Origin: CAVYWD01 sp963772225
GTDB taxonomy: Bacteria > Myxococcota > Myxococcia > Myxococcales > UBA5297
DNA length: 64,000 bases
Direction of reading: 5' to 3'
NCBI GenBank assembly: GCA_963772225.1
Contig: CAVYWD010000003.1
Location: 372,001 to 436,000, forward strand
The notes below the pieces were generated by a model. The model did not search any database and was not told the DNA's origin. It saw nothing but the letters and a program-made list of their open reading frames with translations. The translations under genes were made by a program, and so were the position numbers. Positions 55,062 through 63,701 of this stretch are shown here, one piece after another. Each line of letters begins with the position of its first letter. The first letter of the stretch is position 1.

Positions 55062-55515
55062 AGATTCCGGCGGGCACTGCCTCGAAAAGGGCTTGCGCGC
55101 ACGGAAGCGCCGACTGAAAAGCCGGAGTGCGTGCGCCCACGAGATCTCCAGGCAGGGAATCGAGCATGCTCGCAGGCGGCGTCTGCCGCGTCTTTGCTTT
55201 GGGCTCGCGCAAGATCAAATCACCTCGAGGACTCATCCGGAATTCATGAAATCCGTCTGAGAACAAGCTCCCATCTCCAGGGCTTCCAGCGCCTGGCTCG
55301 AGCCCAAGCGCGCGGGCCCTCTCCGAGGAGGCAAAGCGCCCTCCTGGCTCGGAGGGTCGGCCACCGGGCGGTGGGCTGGGACTCCTCGCCGGACGTTCGC
55401 CGGACGGCCCCCGTGAAGGTGACAGAATCTGTCTAGTAGTGTACACTTCTGGCATTGTCGATGTGCGGTCCCCATGTTAGTGGACCGAGTGGATGCGTCG
55501 TGCGACTCGCGCCTT
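55062..55515. other. Gene-poor stretch upstream of the truncated kinase
   Basis: No supportable gene. A minus-strand frame (to 55455) has a short protein-like part (ALFEAVPAGICVVESRG, PAS-like in flavour) near 55060-55110, which may be the remnant of the lost sensor. AGTGTACACT at 55436-55445 is a perfect ten-base palindrome. Confidence 0.35.
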
Positions 55516-55529
55516 AAGGAGGTGCTGTC

Positions 55530-55622
55530 GTGAGAAACGAGCGGATTTCCTATTTGGCTTGCATCGCTGCGGGAGTTTATTGGAGCGCGCTGGTCTTGCA
55601 GTATTTCGCCGCGCTGGGGTGA
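55530..55622 (+). CDS. 30-residue membrane peptide with an exceptionally strong ribosome-binding site
   Basis: AAGGAGGT (55516-55523), a full anti-SD match, lies six bases before GTG 55530. The frame codes MRNERISYLACIAAGVYWSA then LVLQYFAALG and a TGA at 55620-55622: a short charged start and one membrane helix. The SD quality is unusual for this window and argues for real translation despite the length. No neighbour is coupled to it; the nearest gene downstream is the convergent Wzy-like gene. Confidence 0.55.
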   Translation: MRNERISYLACIAAGVYWSALVLQYFAALG

Positions 55623-55800
55623 AGACGTTGGGAAAGAGGACGCCCTCCAAGTAATTTCAGAGGGCTCTCGCGCCGCACTCGGACGAGTGCTTCGTCAATC
55701 GCCTTGGGAATCGCGCAGAAACAGATGCTTCATATTTCGACGTCTGCGCCAGCGCTCCACCGCGACCTTGCTCGTTCGGGCCGGCGCGCCTGCGGGCCGC

Positions 55801-57315
55801 TCAAACGCCTCCGGGCGCCGCAGGGCTGGGCAAAGGCCCCGCGGCCCTTCGGCCGGACTTGAAGGCACCGGTCGAGACGGCGATCTTTCCGGCCAGGGCC
55901 AGCGCCAAGCCCATGGCCACCTTCGCCTGGTTGTAGTGGAGCCCCGTGTCGCCCCAGGCCAGCATGCAGGTGCAGATGACCGCCGAGACGCAGACCAGCG
56001 CGGCCGCGCGTTCGTCGGCGGTCTTTGCGAACCGGTAGGCGCGCGCCGCGAGGAAGACCGTGAACGGGTAGATGAGCCACATGCCGATGAACCCGATGAG
56101 CCCCATGAAGAGCATGAGCCCCAACACCGAGTTGTGAGGCCACCTCCGGTAATCGGGATACCCGGCGGAGATGTCGTCGTTCATCATGTATTCGGAATAC
56201 TCTCCGCCTAGGCCCGCGCCGAGGAACGGGCGCTCGCGCATGGTGCTGGCGATGTTCCAGGTCTCGATGTCGCGCCAGAACGTCGAAGGGTCCGACTTTC
56301 CGTCGAGCATCGAGCGGACCTTGGCCACCGGGCCGAAGACCCCGCCTTTGGAGTTGGCGTTCCACCCGACCCAGACGTAGGCCGCGAGGATGGGCGTGCC
56401 GATGGCGATGGCCTTGGTGAGCCGGCGCTTCCACGGGTGTGGTTTGCTGATGAAGAAGATGGCCACGAGGGACATTTCGACCAGCGCCCAGGCGATTCGC
56501 CGGTGGTTGAGAATGATCCCCCAGGCCGGAATGGGCATGACCAGCGCGGCGCGCAGGGCCGCGCGCGGACTGGTGCGCTCCAGCGCGGGGGCGAGCGCGA
56601 TGATGAGCGCCAAGGCGAACAAGACCGAGTCCCCATGGCTCGTGGCGTAGTCGAGGTCGTAGCCCTTTACCTGAGGCGCGATCACGTGTTGCACATAGGC
56701 CGCGAGGAACGCCTTGATGTGGGCGGCGGCGATGACGGCTTTCCCCACCGACGCGAAGTCGTCGACGTTTCGGTAAACCGCCTCGAACCAGAGGGCGAAC
56801 ACGGGGATGGCCAACACATAGCGCGCTTTCCACGGGACGAGTCCCACCCCCTGGGCGAGGCCGACGATCTCCGAGTACAAGAATCCGGCGAGATAGATGA
56901 GAAAGAAATCCTTGAGAACGCCGGCCGAAGGAACGTTGAGCGAAGGCTCCCCGATCCCCCGGGCGCGCTGAAAGGCGTAGAGGCCGATGAACAGGAGGGC
57001 GAGCATGAACAGATTGCCGCCCAGAATGTCGCCGACCCGAGAGACCTGGGTGTGCCAGAGGCCCATGGCGTCCTCGGCCGTGTCGATCGAGAGGAGCAGG
57101 AAGATGACGACCGTGGTCGCCCATCGCACGGGGAGCTTGAGCAGGAGGAAGGTTCCCGCGATCAGCGCGATGGGGACGAGCGTGAGCGCCGGGTTGCCGC
57201 TGGCGAAGCTCCCCAGCGTCGAGGCGAGCCCCAGGCCGATGATCAGCGTGGTGATGACCAAGCTCGAACGCGGCTGGGGCGCGGGGACGGGCGGCGTCTC
57301 GGTCGAGCCGTTCAC
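55801..57315 (-). CDS. O-antigen ligase/polymerase-like membrane protein (Wzy/WaaL type)
   Basis: A 504-residue protein with about eleven membrane helices. The large periplasmic loop typical of the Wzy_C family is at about residues 330-395 and contains FLGAGLGGEYSEYM and YRRWPHNSVLGLMLFMGLIG, where the H-N-S with preceding GAG motif is the family hallmark. It polymerises or ligates undecaprenyl-linked oligosaccharides at the outer face of the inner membrane. It is the last gene of the polysaccharide operon, six bases after a 60-residue membrane protein and close to a flippase. The C-terminal tail is Pro/Ala-rich. Confidence 0.85.
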   Translation of the reverse strand: MNGSTETPPVPAPQPRSSLVITTLIIGLGLASTLGSFASGNPALTLVPIALIAGTFLLLKLPVRWATTVVIFLLLSIDTAEDAMGLWHTQVSRVGDILGGNLFMLALLFIGLYAFQRARGIGEPSLNVPSAGVLKDFFLIYLAGFLYSEIVGLAQGVGLVPWKARYVLAIPVFALWFEAVYRNVDDFASVGKAVIAAAHIKAFLAAYVQHVIAPQVKGYDLDYATSHGDSVLFALALIIALAPALERTSPRAALRAALVMPIPAWGIILNHRRIAWALVEMSLVAIFFISKPHPWKRRLTKAIAIGTPILAAYVWVGWNANSKGGVFGPVAKVRSMLDGKSDPSTFWRDIETWNIASTMRERPFLGAGLGGEYSEYMMNDDISAGYPDYRRWPHNSVLGLMLFMGLIGFIGMWLIYPFTVFLAARAYRFAKTADERAAALVCVSAVICTCMLAWGDTGLHYNQAKVAMGLALALAGKIAVSTGAFKSGRRAAGPLPSPAAPGGV

Positions 57316-57321
57316 GGCCTG

Positions 57322-57504
57322 TTACCTCTGCGGGACGAATACCGCCGTATGGACGAAGGCGACATATAGGTAATAGACCGGTATGAACAAGGTGAAGAAC
57401 AGGATCATCCGCTTGAGCCCGCGCATGGCGCTCGGGTCGCGCGAAAAGAGCACGGGGGCCACGACGGACGAGAGAATGAGCGTCAGGAGGAGGACCGATT
57501 TCAT
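57322..57504 (-). CDS. 60-residue membrane protein between flippase and polymerase
   Basis: Two hydrophobic helices: SVLLLTLILSSVVAPVLFS (about 3-21) and MILFFTLFIPVYYLYVAFVH (about 33-52), separated by the basic loop RDPSAMRGLKR. It ends six bases before the polymerase start and follows the flippase by 56 bases, so it belongs to the operon. Short proteins of this form recur between wzx and wzy genes of polysaccharide loci in delta-type genomes; the role is unknown to me. Confidence 0.65.
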   Translation of the reverse strand: MKSVLLLTLILSSVVAPVLFSRDPSAMRGLKRMILFFTLFIPVYYLYVAFVHTAVFVPQR

Positions 57505-57560
57505 TCGAGTATCTCAGCCTGAAAATTTCTTTTGCGCATTGAAATGCCTTGCGCCCAGGC

Positions 57561-59054
57561 TCAGGACCCTCGCGATCGGCGAAGGGCGCCGCGGACGATC
57601 TCCAATTCCGCCCGGCGGATGAGCCCCACCGCCGTCGCCAGCCCGGCGAAGACGACGATGCACAGGGGGATGCCCAGCCAGGCTGAAAAGTGCGGCAGGA
57701 GCATGAACACGAGCAAGGTCCCGGCGCTGGCGGCCAACGCCCGCCCGACGTCGATGAGCATCGCCCCCGCGAGCGTGCCGCGCGGGAGGATGAATGCTAC
57801 CGCAGTGAACATGAGGACCTCGGTGCCCGCCGACGCGAGCACGAGCCCGATGCCGCCGTTCCCGTAGTGCGACTGGAAATACGGGATGAGCAAGAAGTTC
57901 AGACCGACCGTCGCGAGCAGGCTCAACGCCTTGGCCACCGCAAGCTGCGTGGAGCGACCGACCGCGATGATGGCGCTCGCGAAGAAGACGTCGGCGAAGA
58001 GAAAGGCCTGCCCGGGCCCGGAGGCCTGGATGATCACCGCGGCGGGCGCGAACTTCGCCCGGCCGAAGACCAGGTTCACGGCGAAGTCGCCGAAGAGGTA
58101 GCTCCCCACGGCCACCAGGGCCGCGAGCCCCAAAAGCGGGCGCAGGCCCACCTCCAGCTCCTGCCGGAACTTCGGCAGGTCGTGGGCGGCGCGCGACAGC
58201 CGCGGAAATGAGGCCGAGCCGAGGATGAACGAGGCCGCTGCCAGCGTCCCAAAGATGTTTCGGGCGGCTCCGAACCAGCCCACCGCCTCGAGGGGCGCCA
58301 GCTTCGAGAGCATCAGCGTCTCGATGGCGCCCTGGGCGGTCGTGGCCAGGCTCATCGCCACGATGGGCGTGCCGCCGATGAGCAGCTCCTTGGCGGTCGA
58401 GAGGCTCGCCTTCAGCTTGTCGATGTTCAGGCGGGAGAAGAGAAAGGTCGCCGCGGCGAGCGCGCCCAGCCCGGCAGCGCCCTGAGCGAGGAGGGCCCCG
58501 AGCAGGCCGCCCTTGAGCTTGAAGGCGGCCAAGGTGACCAGCAGCACCAGGGTCTTGTTGACGACCGAGACGGTCGCGTCCAGGTCCATGTGCTCCTGGC
58601 CCCGAAACACCATGCCGTACGCCTGGGCGAGGAAGAAGGGCAGCGTCGTGGCGATGAACAGCGCCGTGAATGCGCCCGTTCCACGGTCGTAGAAAAGGAA
58701 CATGAAGACGGCGGTAAGAAAGGCGACCAGCACCGAGCCGCCGGCGCGGAGCCCGAGCGCCGACCCGAGCAAGATGCCCGAGCGCTGCGGGTGCCTGGCC
58801 ACCTCGCGGATGACGTACGAGGTCTGCCCCCACTCGACCAACACCAGGGCGAAAGTTGCCGGGGCCGAGATGACATAGTAAAGGCCCAGGTCCGTCGCGC
58901 CGAGGTTGCGGCCGAGCGCCGCCGCGAGAAAAACCGCGAGGGTCGTGGTCCCGACCTGGCCCAGGAGGAGGTGAAACGCATTGCGGGCGATGGAGCCTCT
59001 GGCCCTAGCCGGTTTCTTCTCGGCTGACAGCTCGGTCGCGGCGGTCTCGCTCAT
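57561..59054 (-). CDS. Polysaccharide flippase (Wzx/MATE-like)
   Basis: A 497-residue protein with about fourteen helices and the Polysacc_synt pattern: NAFHLLLGQVGTTTLAVFLA at the N-terminus, GRNLGATDLGLYYVISAPAT, then RGQEHMDLDATVSVVNKTLV and a C-terminal half with GSASFPRLSRAAHDLPKFRQ. Wzx proteins move undecaprenyl-diphosphate-linked repeat units across the inner membrane for Wzy. The operon also supplies Ugd, two glycosyltransferases and an AsnB-like enzyme. ATG at 59054 is the only reasonable start. Confidence 0.88.
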   Translation of the reverse strand: MSETAATELSAEKKPARARGSIARNAFHLLLGQVGTTTLAVFLAAALGRNLGATDLGLYYVISAPATFALVLVEWGQTSYVIREVARHPQRSGILLGSALGLRAGGSVLVAFLTAVFMFLFYDRGTGAFTALFIATTLPFFLAQAYGMVFRGQEHMDLDATVSVVNKTLVLLVTLAAFKLKGGLLGALLAQGAAGLGALAAATFLFSRLNIDKLKASLSTAKELLIGGTPIVAMSLATTAQGAIETLMLSKLAPLEAVGWFGAARNIFGTLAAASFILGSASFPRLSRAAHDLPKFRQELEVGLRPLLGLAALVAVGSYLFGDFAVNLVFGRAKFAPAAVIIQASGPGQAFLFADVFFASAIIAVGRSTQLAVAKALSLLATVGLNFLLIPYFQSHYGNGGIGLVLASAGTEVLMFTAVAFILPRGTLAGAMLIDVGRALAASAGTLLVFMLLPHFSAWLGIPLCIVVFAGLATAVGLIRRAELEIVRGALRRSRGS

Positions 59055-59225
59055 GATAATTGGCCCAGGTGTACGACGGCATCGGGTTGCAGCGCTTCCG
59101 CCGCCATGGAACGTGGGCGGACTCGCCGCCTTGGGGGGCTAAGGCGCTGTTTGAATCCTCCTCGCCGCCGCCCGCCGCGATTGGCGCTTCCAGGCGCTGG
59201 GCCGATGGACGAGCCTTTCGCGGGT

Positions 59226-59247
59226 GGCCCCGACCTTCGCCGGGGCC
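59226..59247 (-). terminator. Weak GC hairpin downstream of ugd
   Basis: GGCCCC (59226-59231) and GGGGCC (59242-59247) can pair around a ten-base loop, 42 bases after the ugd stop in the direction of transcription. No T tract follows. A doubled GCCTTTAGCGCC at the ugd end (about 59276-59296) is also present. It may attenuate rather than end transcription into wzx. Confidence 0.3.
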
Positions 59248-59288
59248 TTCGCCCTGAGCCCTTCCATCGGCGCCTTTAGCGCCTGCCT

Positions 59289-60587
59289 TTAGCGCCGGCC
59301 GATGCCGTAGTAGGTGAAGCCGCGCGACCGCATCGCCGCCGGGTCGAACACGTTGCGGCCGTCGAAGACCACCGGCTGCTTCATGAGCCGCTTCATCCGG
59401 TCGAAGTCCGGGTGCCGGAACTCGTTCCACTCGGTGACCACGCAGAGCGCGTCGGCGCCCTCGAGCGCCTCGTAGGGGCCCTGGCAGAGCTTGACCCGGT
59501 CGCCCAGGATCTTGTGGGCCACTTCCATGGCGACGGGGTCGGTCGCCTGGATCTTCGCGCCCTTGCCGGCCAGGCCTTCGATGATTTCCAGCGCCGGGGC
59601 TTCGCGCATGTCGTCGGTCTTGGGCTTGAACGCGAGCCCCCACACCGCAAAGGTCTTGCCGGAGAGGTCGCCGAAGTGCTTCACCGCCTTGGCGACGATG
59701 GCCTTCTTCTGCCGCTCGTTGGTGCGCTCCACCGCGCGCAGCATCTCGTACTCGAGGCCGTTCTCCCGCGCCGTGGTGATGAGCGCCTTCACGTCCTTGG
59801 GGAAGCAGCTGCCGCCGTAGCCGACGCCAGGGAAGAGGAATGGGTAGCCGATGCGCTTGTCGGCGCCCATGCCCTTGCGCACGGCGTCGACGTCGGCGCC
59901 CACCTTCTCGCAGAGCTGGCTGATGTCGTTCATGAAGCTGATGCGCACCGCGAGCATGGAATTGCTGGCGTACTTGGTGAGCTCGGCCGAGCGGGTGTCC
60001 ATGAAGAGGATGGGGTGCTCGGTGCGCACGAACGGCGCGTAGAGCTCGCCCATGACCTTGCGCGCCCGCTCGGTGTCGGCGCCGATGACCACGCGGTCGG
60101 GCTTCATGAAGTCGTCGATGGCCGCCCCTTCCTTGAGGAACTCGGGGTTGCTCACGACGTCGAATTCCATGTCGGTGTGCTTCTTGATTTCGTCGCGCAC
60201 GCGGTCGGCGGTGCCCACCGGCACCGTGCTCTTGTCCACCACGACCGTGTAATGGGTCATGGCCTTGGCGATGTCGCGCGCTGCGCCGAGCACGTGTTGC
60301 AGGTCCGCTTCGCCGTTCTCGCCCGGCGGCGTGCCGACCGCGATGAACACCACGTCCGACGCGCCCACCGCCTGCTTCAGGTCGGTGGTGAAGGTCAGCC
60401 GCGAGAGCTTGACGTTGCGCTTGACCAGCTCTTCCAGCCCCGGCTCGTAGATGGGGAGACCGCCCGCGTTGAGCAGGTCGATCTTTTCCTTGGCCAGGTC
60501 GACGCAGGCCACGTCGTTGCCGCTGTCAGCGAAGCAGGTGCCTGCCACCAGCCCCACGTAGCCGCTGCCGATTACTGCTATTTTCAT
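59289..60587 (-). CDS. ugd: UDP-glucose 6-dehydrogenase
   Basis: A 432-residue enzyme of normal length that oxidises UDP-glucose to UDP-glucuronate with two NAD+. Rossmann start MKIAVIGSGYVGLVAGTCFA, IAVGTPPGENGEAD, STVPVGTADRVRDEI, NPEFLKEGAAIDDFMKPDRV, substrate loop RISFMNDISQLCEKVGADVD, and the catalytic cysteine in GVGYGGSCFPKDVKALI (about residue 260). The C-terminal NAD-like domain has WGLAFKPKTDDMREAPALEI. It supplies glucuronic acid for the surface polysaccharide made by the surrounding operon. ATG 60587 has GAGGAAAT upstream. Confidence 0.96.
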   Translation of the reverse strand: MKIAVIGSGYVGLVAGTCFADSGNDVACVDLAKEKIDLLNAGGLPIYEPGLEELVKRNVKLSRLTFTTDLKQAVGASDVVFIAVGTPPGENGEADLQHVLGAARDIAKAMTHYTVVVDKSTVPVGTADRVRDEIKKHTDMEFDVVSNPEFLKEGAAIDDFMKPDRVVIGADTERARKVMGELYAPFVRTEHPILFMDTRSAELTKYASNSMLAVRISFMNDISQLCEKVGADVDAVRKGMGADKRIGYPFLFPGVGYGGSCFPKDVKALITTARENGLEYEMLRAVERTNERQKKAIVAKAVKHFGDLSGKTFAVWGLAFKPKTDDMREAPALEIIEGLAGKGAKIQATDPVAMEVAHKILGDRVKLCQGPYEALEGADALCVVTEWNEFRHPDFDRMKRLMKQPVVFDGRNVFDPAAMRSRGFTYYGIGRR

Positions 60588-60780
60588 TGGATTTCCTCTT
60601 CATCTCATGCCCCCCCGCGAAGTGGCGCGGATCTTATCAGCCGACCAAAGGCCGGGCAAACCGGCCCCCCACTGCGCGTGCAAGCTGCCAAAGTCACGCC
60701 CCGAAGCGCTCGGGCGACGGCGTGAACCAAGGCGGGGGTGGGGGAGGGTGGCGCTGGCCTCAGATCAGGCGGGCGCGCCG

Positions 60781-61749
60781 TCAGGTGCGCTCCGGGTTCC
60801 AGCGCGAAGCCTGCCGCGCGTTGAGCTCTTCGGTGGCCCGCCGCTTTCCCTTCAGCAGGCACGCCCACTGGTACTCGCGCAGGAAGTGCCGGAACGCCTC
60901 GTCACCGTACCGCGGGCTGCGTTGGAGCAGGCTCTTGAAGTAGCCGTGCGCCATGCCCAGCCCGCCGACGACGAGCGGCGGGCGGGTCATGCGAAACGCC
61001 GCGCTGGCCAACATGTAGGCGGGCGCGGTCCCCATGAAGTACTGCCCGAAGCCATGGCGGACTCTCCCCGTCCACCAGCTCTTCTGGCTCGTGCCCATGG
61101 GGCGCAGGTGGACAAACCGCAGCTTCGGGTCATCCCACGAGACGGCAATCCAGCCGAGCTGTCGGCAGCGGTGCCCGTCGATGCCGTCCCACATCACCTC
61201 GCGGACGAACCCGCCGATCTGCTTGAAGCAGCTCACGCGGTAGAACTTGGTCATGCCGACCGAGTTCTCGTCGCCGGTCATCTCGGAGACGAGTTGGGAG
61301 ACGTCGGAGAGCGGGAAGCTCACCGCGCTGTCGTCCGCGCCGGCCGGGAAGAAGTAGGGCTTGCCCGAGCACGTGCCAATCCGCGGCTCGGCCTCCATGC
61401 GGTTCATCAGGCCCGCGAAGTATTCGGGCGGGAGGTCGAGGTCCAGGTCCAGCTTGCAGACGTAGTCGAACGCCGACGGGTCGATGGACTCGTAGCCGGT
61501 GTAGAACGCGTCGATGACGCCGCCGCCCACCTTCCGGGCGCCGCGGTCAGCGCGCGTGACGACCCGGATGTACGGGTAGCGCGCGGCGTACTCGGCCAGG
61601 ATCTTCGGGGTGTCGTCCTTGGAGCCGTCGTCGACGATGACGAAGAGCGCCGGGGGCTCGGTCTGCCGGACCACCGACTCGAGCGTGCGCCGCGCGTAGC
61701 GCGCCTCGTCGCGGCAGGGGGTGATCAGGCAGTACTTGCGGCCGCTCAT
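60781..61749 (-). CDS. Family 2 glycosyltransferase
   Basis: A 322-residue GT-A fold enzyme: KYCLITPCRDEARYARRTLE at the start, VIVDDGSKDDTPKILAEYAA (nucleotide binding), DYVCKLDLDLDLPPEYFAGL (the DxD-type metal site), and a C-terminal acceptor region GTSQKSWWTGRVRHGFGQYF. One hydrophobic patch (APAYMLASAAFRM) may associate with the membrane. ATG 61749 overlaps the asnB stop (ATGA), so the two are coupled. It probably adds a sugar to the growing repeat unit. Confidence 0.88.
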   Translation of the reverse strand: MSGRKYCLITPCRDEARYARRTLESVVRQTEPPALFVIVDDGSKDDTPKILAEYAARYPYIRVVTRADRGARKVGGGVIDAFYTGYESIDPSAFDYVCKLDLDLDLPPEYFAGLMNRMEAEPRIGTCSGKPYFFPAGADDSAVSFPLSDVSQLVSEMTGDENSVGMTKFYRVSCFKQIGGFVREVMWDGIDGHRCRQLGWIAVSWDDPKLRFVHLRPMGTSQKSWWTGRVRHGFGQYFMGTAPAYMLASAAFRMTRPPLVVGGLGMAHGYFKSLLQRSPRYGDEAFRHFLREYQWACLLKGKRRATEELNARQASRWNPERT

Positions 61750-63701
61750 CGTCGAACCCCGTGGCGTTGGCACCAGCGAATGAGGACGTACAGCGCCCAG
61801 ACGCGCGACCAGTAGAGGCCCTTGGAGCCGTCGCGAAAGGCCTGCCAGAGGCGCGCGACCGGCGCGGGCTCGAGCCCCGCGGCCCTCACCGCCGACGGGT
61901 CGCGCAAGGTCTGGTCGATGGACTTGCTCAGGCCCTGGCGAATCCACCGGTCGAACGGGAGCACGAAGCCGCGCTTGGGCCGCTCGAAGAGCGCCGGGTC
62001 CAGGCCGGCGAGGCCGATGCGCCGCAGCGGCGATTTGCGCAGGACGGGCTCGAAGCGCTGGGCCTCGGGCATCCGGCCCACGCTCTCCACCAGCACCTGG
62101 TCCACCAGCGGCAGCCGCTGCTCGATGGAGGCCGCCATGCTGGCGACGTCGTTGTCGCGCAGGAGCCGCTCGCCCAGGAAGAGCCGCTGCTCCATGACGC
62201 TGATGGCCGAGAGCGGCCGGCGCCCTTGCACCTCGCGCGCGAGGCGCGCCCGCTGGGGCGCGGGCAGGCCGTCGATGAGGCTCTGCGCCGCCTCGGCACC
62301 CAAGAGCTCCCGCTGGAAGTCGGGCAAGAACAGCGCGTAGGCGAGCTGGTAGAGCGAGAGAAGGTCGTCGCCGTTGCGGACCATCTCGGGCAGCTTGGCC
62401 CACCGCGTCTGCGGAGCGACGCCGCCGCCCGCGAGCCACGCGGGCGGCGAGCGGGTCAGGCCCAGGGCCGCGAGCTTCGCTCCGGCGACCAGGGCCCCGC
62501 GCGGCGCGAAGCTCAGCCGGTCGGACCACTGGCGCAGGAGCGGGAGGTCGCGGAAGGTCGTGTAGCCGCCAAAGAGCTCGTCGCCGCCGGTCCCCACCAG
62601 CGCCACCGTGAAGCCGGCCTCCCGCACCGCGTGCGACATGTAATACGAGTTGAGGCCGTCGAAGGTGGGCTGGTCGAGGCTGTCCAGCGCCTTGTCGAGC
62701 TGGCCGACGAACGACTGCTCGCTGAGCACGACCTCCTGGTGCTGCGTGCCGATGGCGTCGGCGATGCGCCGGGCGACGCGCCCCTCGCTGTACTCCTCCT
62801 CCTCGAACGCGAGGGTGAAGGTGTGCACCGGCGTCTGGTTCGCCTTCTGCGCCAGGTTCGCGACCGCCGACGAATCGATGCCGCTGGAGAGGAACACGCC
62901 CAGCTTCACGTCGCTGATGAGGTGCAGGCGCAGGGTCTCCTGCAGCACCTCCGCCAGGCGCGCCTCGTCCATCGGCTCGCCGCCGGGGGCCGGGACGGTC
63001 CAATAGTCGCGGGCGAGCTCCTGTCGGCCGGCGCCGTCGAAGACGCGCAGCTCGCCGGGCCAGAGCTGCTCCACGCCCTGCACGGCGGTGTTCGGCCCCA
63101 TGACGAAGCCGTTCCAGACGACCGATGCCGCGGCGCGGGGGTCGAGGCGAGGCGTGCCGAGCAAACCCGAGGCGAGCAGCGCCCGGATCTCGGAGGCGAA
63201 CGCCAGGGCCCACTCGCCGTGCGGGTCCGGATTCTGCGCCAGGAAGAGCGGCTTGATGCCGAGCGGATCGCGGGCGAGAAGCAGCTTGCGGCTCTTCGGG
63301 TCGAAGGACGCGAAGGCGAACATGCCGCGCAGCGTGGCCACCGCGTCCGGCCCTTGAGTGCTCACCGCCCGCACCAGCACCGCAGTGTCGCCGGTGGACT
63401 GGAACGTCTGCCCCTGGGCGACCATCCGGTCGCGCAGCGCCTGGAAGTTGTAGATCTCGCCGTTGAACACGATGGCGTGGCCGGTGACCGGGTCGATCAT
63501 CGGCTGCACGCCCGCGGGCGACAGGTCCAGAATGGCCAGGCGGCGGTGGGCGAGCATGGCGCCGAAGCCGCGCTCGTCGGGCGCGGACTCCCAGGTCTTC
63601 TCGGCGTCCGGCCCGCGGTGGGCCATGGCGTCGTTCATCTTCTGGAGGGCGGCGCGGTTCTTCTCAGAGCACCGACCGAGGATTCCCGATATTCCGCACA
63701 T
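61746..63701 (-). CDS. asnB: Asparagine synthase-like glutamine amidotransferase (AsnB family) in a polysaccharide locus
   Basis: A 651-residue protein from ATG 63701, which places the Ntn nucleophile directly after the initiator (MCGISGILG). The glutaminase domain includes MAHRGPDAEKTW, VFNGEIYNFQALRD and STGDTAVLVRA; the synthetase half has the PP-loop LGVFLSSGIDSSAVANLAQK and the GTGGDELFGGYTTFRDLP motif. AsnB homologues are frequent in exopolysaccharide and O-antigen clusters, where they may amidate uronic acids rather than aspartate; ugd in the same operon makes glucuronate, which fits. It overlaps the glycosyltransferase gene downstream by four bases and the end of the upstream GT4 gene. 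Confidence 0.9.
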   Translation of the reverse strand: MCGISGILGRCSEKNRAALQKMNDAMAHRGPDAEKTWESAPDERGFGAMLAHRRLAILDLSPAGVQPMIDPVTGHAIVFNGEIYNFQALRDRMVAQGQTFQSTGDTAVLVRAVSTQGPDAVATLRGMFAFASFDPKSRKLLLARDPLGIKPLFLAQNPDPHGEWALAFASEIRALLASGLLGTPRLDPRAAASVVWNGFVMGPNTAVQGVEQLWPGELRVFDGAGRQELARDYWTVPAPGGEPMDEARLAEVLQETLRLHLISDVKLGVFLSSGIDSSAVANLAQKANQTPVHTFTLAFEEEEYSEGRVARRIADAIGTQHQEVVLSEQSFVGQLDKALDSLDQPTFDGLNSYYMSHAVREAGFTVALVGTGGDELFGGYTTFRDLPLLRQWSDRLSFAPRGALVAGAKLAALGLTRSPPAWLAGGGVAPQTRWAKLPEMVRNGDDLLSLYQLAYALFLPDFQRELLGAEAAQSLIDGLPAPQRARLAREVQGRRPLSAISVMEQRLFLGERLLRDNDVASMAASIEQRLPLVDQVLVESVGRMPEAQRFEPVLRKSPLRRIGLAGLDPALFERPKRGFVLPFDRWIRQGLSKSIDQTLRDPSAVRAAGLEPAPVARLWQAFRDGSKGLYWSRVWALYVLIRWCQRHGVRR

